Source: HRBIN30 sp964534275 (lineage in GTDB: Bacteria > Desulfobacterota > Binatia > HRBIN30). Taken from it: a stretch of DNA of 64,000 bases. The position numbers were made by a program, and so were the translations under genes. The stretch spans positions 62,001 to 126,000 of the forward strand of contig CAZHQG010000004.1 in the NCBI GenBank assembly GCA_964534275.1, in the 5' to 3' direction. Of the stretch, positions 61,450 through 64,000 are shown one piece after another (position 1 is the first letter of the stretch; the number at the start of each line of letters is the position of its first letter). The notes under the pieces were generated by a model. That model did no database searches. It was not told the origin of the DNA and saw only the letters and a program-made list of their open reading frames with translations.

Positions 61450-62325
61450 GTGTCGAGCGATATTATTGGTCCCACGTCTCACTATTTTTACTCGCAGCGC
61501 TTGCGGCTGCACTACGTGGACTGGGGCAACGCGGACAAGCCCGCAATGGTGCTGGTTCATGGTGGACGCGACCACGCTCGGAACTGGGACTGGGTGGCTC
61601 TCGATTTGCGGCGCGACTACCATGTGATCGCTCCGGATCTGCGCGGTCACGGGGATTCCCAATGGGCCATTGGTGGCTCGTACGCGCTGGCGGACTACAC
61701 GCTCGACCTCGCACAGCTTCTGGAAGCGTTGCAGTTGGATCCAGTCATCCTGATCGGCCACTCCCTCGGTGGTTCGGTGGCTCTGCAATACGCCGGCACG
61801 TATCCCGAAAGGGTCACGAAGGTTGTCGCGATCGAGGGGCTCGGCCCTCCACCTTGGTTGCTGCAAGAGCGCCCCGCGCAAACGCGGATGCGCGAGTGGA
61901 TTGCCGAAATGCAGGCGCTTGCCCGCCGCCACCCGCGCCGATATCCGTCGCTCGAGCAAGCCATGGCACGCATGCGCGAGGCCAACCCGCACTTGTCCGA
62001 AGAACAAGCGCGGCACCTGACGATCCACGGTTGTTACCGCGCGGAGGACGGAACCTATCTCTGGAAGTTCGACAACTACGTGCGGGCTACGTCCCCCTAT
62101 TTGGGCAGCATGCGCGATGCCCGGGAGCTTTGGGGGGAAATTACCTGTCCCGTGTTGCTGATTCGGGGTGAAGAGTCCTGGGCGTCGGATCCAGCGAAAG
62201 ATGGCCGTGCCGCAGCCTTTCGCAACGCGCGCGTGGTGAACATCCCAAATGCGGGGCACTGGGTGCATCACGATCAGCTCGACGCGTTTTTGCGCGTAGT
62301 GCGAGAATTCTTGCAAAGCTCGTGA
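61450..62325 (+). CDS. alpha/beta hydrolase
   Basis: 291 residues, GTG start with GGAGAGGG upstream. Classical triad layout: oxyanion LVHGGRDHARNW, nucleophile GHSLGGSVAL, Asp in IRGEESWASDP, His in PNAGHWVHHDQ. The PDLRGHGDSQW segment is typical of the epoxide hydrolase/haloalkane-type branch. Cytosolic; substrate unknown. Separated from nuoEF by 53 bases, so may share the transcript, though its function need not be linked. Confidence 0.9.
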   Translation: MSSDIIGPTSHYFYSQRLRLHYVDWGNADKPAMVLVHGGRDHARNWDWVALDLRRDYHVIAPDLRGHGDSQWAIGGSYALADYTLDLAQLLEALQLDPVILIGHSLGGSVALQYAGTYPERVTKVVAIEGLGPPPWLLQERPAQTRMREWIAEMQALARRHPRRYPSLEQAMARMREANPHLSEEQARHLTIHGCYRAEDGTYLWKFDNYVRATSPYLGSMRDARELWGEITCPVLLIRGEESWASDPAKDGRAAAFRNARVVNIPNAGHWVHHDQLDAFLRVVREFLQSS

Positions 62326-62781
62326 ACGAGGGCCGACGATGGCCAGCGGGGCTGGATGGGGTCGCCTCCACGGTCATCGCTTGGCGCTGGCGGTAGAGTT
62401 TGGCCAGGATCGATGCGCGCGGCCGGCTCTGGTGACCAGTACGAGCCAGCTTGCACGCTGCCGCCACGCTCAGCCACGTTTCTCCGCGTACTCGGTTTCC
62501 ACGTTCCTCTTGGCACCGTTCGCCCGTCCCAGTCCGGGAATCTTGGGGAGCAACGTCCCACACCTCGATGCGGTGAGGAAAGCCGAACCCCAAGGTAGAC
62601 CGCTCGTTGGAATTATGTGCATCACTGTGACCTGGACTCTCGCCAGCCGCCCGCTTGCGATTCCATCTACACGTGGGCGGCCGCGAAGCGACGTTCAATG
62701 CGGCGGTTGGGCGTGTGATTGGATCGGGTGTCGGTTGTTTCTGTTCTCGCCGCACGGCCAAACGAAGGACAAGGATCAGGG
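62326..62781. other. intergenic region, nothing recognised
   Basis: 456 bases between convergent genes; overlapping frames on both strands have no recognisable domains. No clean terminator hairpin seen. Confidence 0.45.
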
Positions 62782-63510
62782 TTACACCGAGAGTGCGTCC
62801 GCGAGGGCGCGTAAGAGTTTTGCGCCGTCACCTCGCCATGCGCTGCCATGCATGCACGCGAGCGTTGTTGGGTTGGTCGATGCGAGCTTCTCGAGCATGA
62901 CGCGTGCATTCTTCGTATGGGAGAAGTAGTCCATTCCTTGACGAAACGCTTCGGTCGGGGCGAGAATGTCCGTCTCCGTAATGGGCGGGAGGTCGGCTCC
63001 TCCCTGCGTGAACAGGTCGCCGCAAAACAGTGTCCGCGTGGTCTCTTCCACCAAAAGGCCGCAGTCCCACGCGTGGGGCAAATGAGGCATATCGAGCCAG
63101 CGCACGGAGTGCTTACCGAGACACACGAGCTCTTCGTCGGCGAGGGCGCGCGGCGGCCGATCGGCAAGGTCGCCAACTGATACCAGCGCCGCGACGGAAC
63201 CACACAACGGTACCGCTTGCGGAGCGGCGCGGAGCCAGTCGTTCAGCGAGCCGCACTCGTCGGCTTCGACGTGCGAAAACGCAACATACCGCAGCCGGTC
63301 GGGGGGCAGAACGGTCGCCAGGGCTTCGTACACTAGTGGGAACATCTTTCTCGGGCCCGTGTGGAAAAGCAAGGATTCGTCATCGACGACTAGGTATTGG
63401 TTGAAGGAGAAACCGTCGGTGCCTGCGACGGCTACCGGCGTATGGATGCGGTAGATCCCGTCAGCAACTTCGTGCACGTTCGTTCCCGACTGTCTGTTCG
63501 TAATGGCCAT
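62782..63510 (-). CDS. FprA-like metallo-beta-lactamase-fold protein
   Basis: 242 residues, ATG at 63510 after GAGAGGA. The core FSFNQYLVVDDESLLFHTGPR, AFSHVEADECGSLNDWL and PHLPHAWDCGLLVEETTRTLFCGDLF is that of the flavodiiron (ODP) type beta-lactamase domain. The usual HxExDH is HVEADE here, with Glu at the last position, so a modified di-metal site is likely. The flavodoxin domain of true FprA is missing. Possible role in oxygen or NO handling is inference. Confidence 0.82.
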   Translation of the reverse strand: MAITNRQSGTNVHEVADGIYRIHTPVAVAGTDGFSFNQYLVVDDESLLFHTGPRKMFPLVYEALATVLPPDRLRYVAFSHVEADECGSLNDWLRAAPQAVPLCGSVAALVSVGDLADRPPRALADEELVCLGKHSVRWLDMPHLPHAWDCGLLVEETTRTLFCGDLFTQGGADLPPITETDILAPTEAFRQGMDYFSHTKNARVMLEKLASTNPTTLACMHGSAWRGDGAKLLRALADALSV

Positions 63511-63881
63511 CGAACGATCCTCTCTGTGCTTGCAAGAGTTGTGGAGATGCAACTGCGCGGAGCCGCATGTACTGGCTCAGTGGCAGCGCGAAGTCGTGTC
63601 TGGTGAAACGAGTTTCCCGAGGCGGCCTACGGCAACTGACGAGGCTTTCTGCATTTGCAGGCTCTTGTGCGCGAAACTGAAGTCCCTCCGGGAGTTTCAG
63701 TAAGAGCCGGCGAACTTGGTCTCCACGGACACACGGATTTTTCTCAAGTTGGTTCGGGGCGTTTTGGGCGCCGCCGCCTTCCGCGGGTCGATGTATTGGG
63801 GCTCAGCCGACGGACGGGTTCGTTGGCTACAGCCGTTCGTTGGGTAGGATGTTCCAGCCCCCGGGGTTCTTGCAGAGGCGG
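63511..63881. other. intergenic region, nothing recognised
   Basis: 371 bases. A short imperfect palindrome (CTGAAGTCCC ... GGGAGTTTCAG, 63677-63700) is the only structure seen; no gene is supported. Confidence 0.4.
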
Positions 63882-64000
63882 CTATTTCTTGGCCTCTAGA
63901 ATCAGATTGAACGGGGTTTCTGCGACACGGCGGAAGTGTCCGAAGCCGGCTTCGGCGAACACGTCGCGCAACCGTGCTTCTCCCGCCTGCGCGCCCAGAG
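63882..64000 (-). CDS. class I SAM-dependent methyltransferase, C-terminal end only
   Basis: Only the last ~39 codons are in the window; the gene begins beyond the right edge. The tail AEAGFGHFRRVAETPFNLIL followed by EAKK is the C-terminal pattern of a family of class I methyltransferases seen in actinobacteria and uncultivated deltaproteobacteria. The SAM-binding motifs are outside the window, so the assignment rests on this tail alone. Confidence 0.5.
   Translation of the reverse strand, partial: LGAQAGEARLRDVFAEAGFGHFRRVAETPFNLILEAKK

Overview
The window is one stretch of a high-GC bacterial chromosome, about 60 percent G+C by eye, with tightly packed genes on both strands. A run of exactly 100 N at 31669-31768 marks a scaffold gap, so the source is probably a draft or metagenome assembly. 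The gene set is that of a free-living Gram-negative bacterium: an MMPL/RND exporter, a lipoprotein, SUF iron-sulfur assembly, biotin synthesis and complex I subunits. The mix resembles uncultivated deltaproteobacterial or Binatota-like genomes: SCP-x thiolase, a DUF7064-like protein, and a secreted LamG protein with an ALCVYD...CWEGTF C-terminal module. That placement is inference and needs a marker-gene tree.

Layout. 1-3396: end of a larE-type gene, then minus-strand carD, ispD and a DUF4336 gene, plus a DUF167 gene. 3517-8563: secreted LamG protein, MMPL exporter and DUF7064-like protein. 8858-9324: promoter, leader hairpin, tmRNA (tag ADEPLALAA) and a perfect terminator. 9325-11763: an accessory island with three GC-rich palindromes, a truncated membrane gene, an EVE-nuclease fusion and a decayed glycosyltransferase. 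11825-18265: a complete SUF operon (Rrf2 regulator, sufB, C, D, S, U, T). 18421-22921: a patatin and a bioF-bioA-bioD operon. 23034-24407: M23 peptidase.

24794-29219 is a signalling cluster: a soluble histidine kinase, an NtrC-type sigma-54 activator, then a good -24/-12 promoter in front of a degenerate receiver, a normal receiver and a second soluble kinase. 29440-32741: an ArnT-like glycosyltransferase, a MITE-like element, an unresolved 55-nt repeat around the gap, and a sirtuin. 32823-40250: a Cys-rich secreted protein, a hybrid histidine kinase, an unusual membrane-anchored aldo/keto reductase, and feoAB. 40686-43892: amidase, thioesterase and SCP-x thiolase in one minus-strand unit. 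44148-54599: an alpha/beta hydrolase, P-type ATPase with a FemAB-like protein, orphan sensor kinase, SDR, peroxiredoxin, NamZ-type muramidase and a lipoprotein hydrolase.

55073-61396 carries the peripheral arm of complex I in the unusual order nuoB-G-I-CD-EF, with both CD and EF fused and no membrane-arm genes beside it. The window ends with an alpha/beta hydrolase, an FprA-like metallo-beta-lactamase protein and the tail of a methyltransferase. The most attractive leads are the EVE-nuclease fusion (a candidate modification-dependent restriction protein), the sigma-54/pseudo-receiver circuit, the membrane aldo/keto reductase and the fused complex I module.
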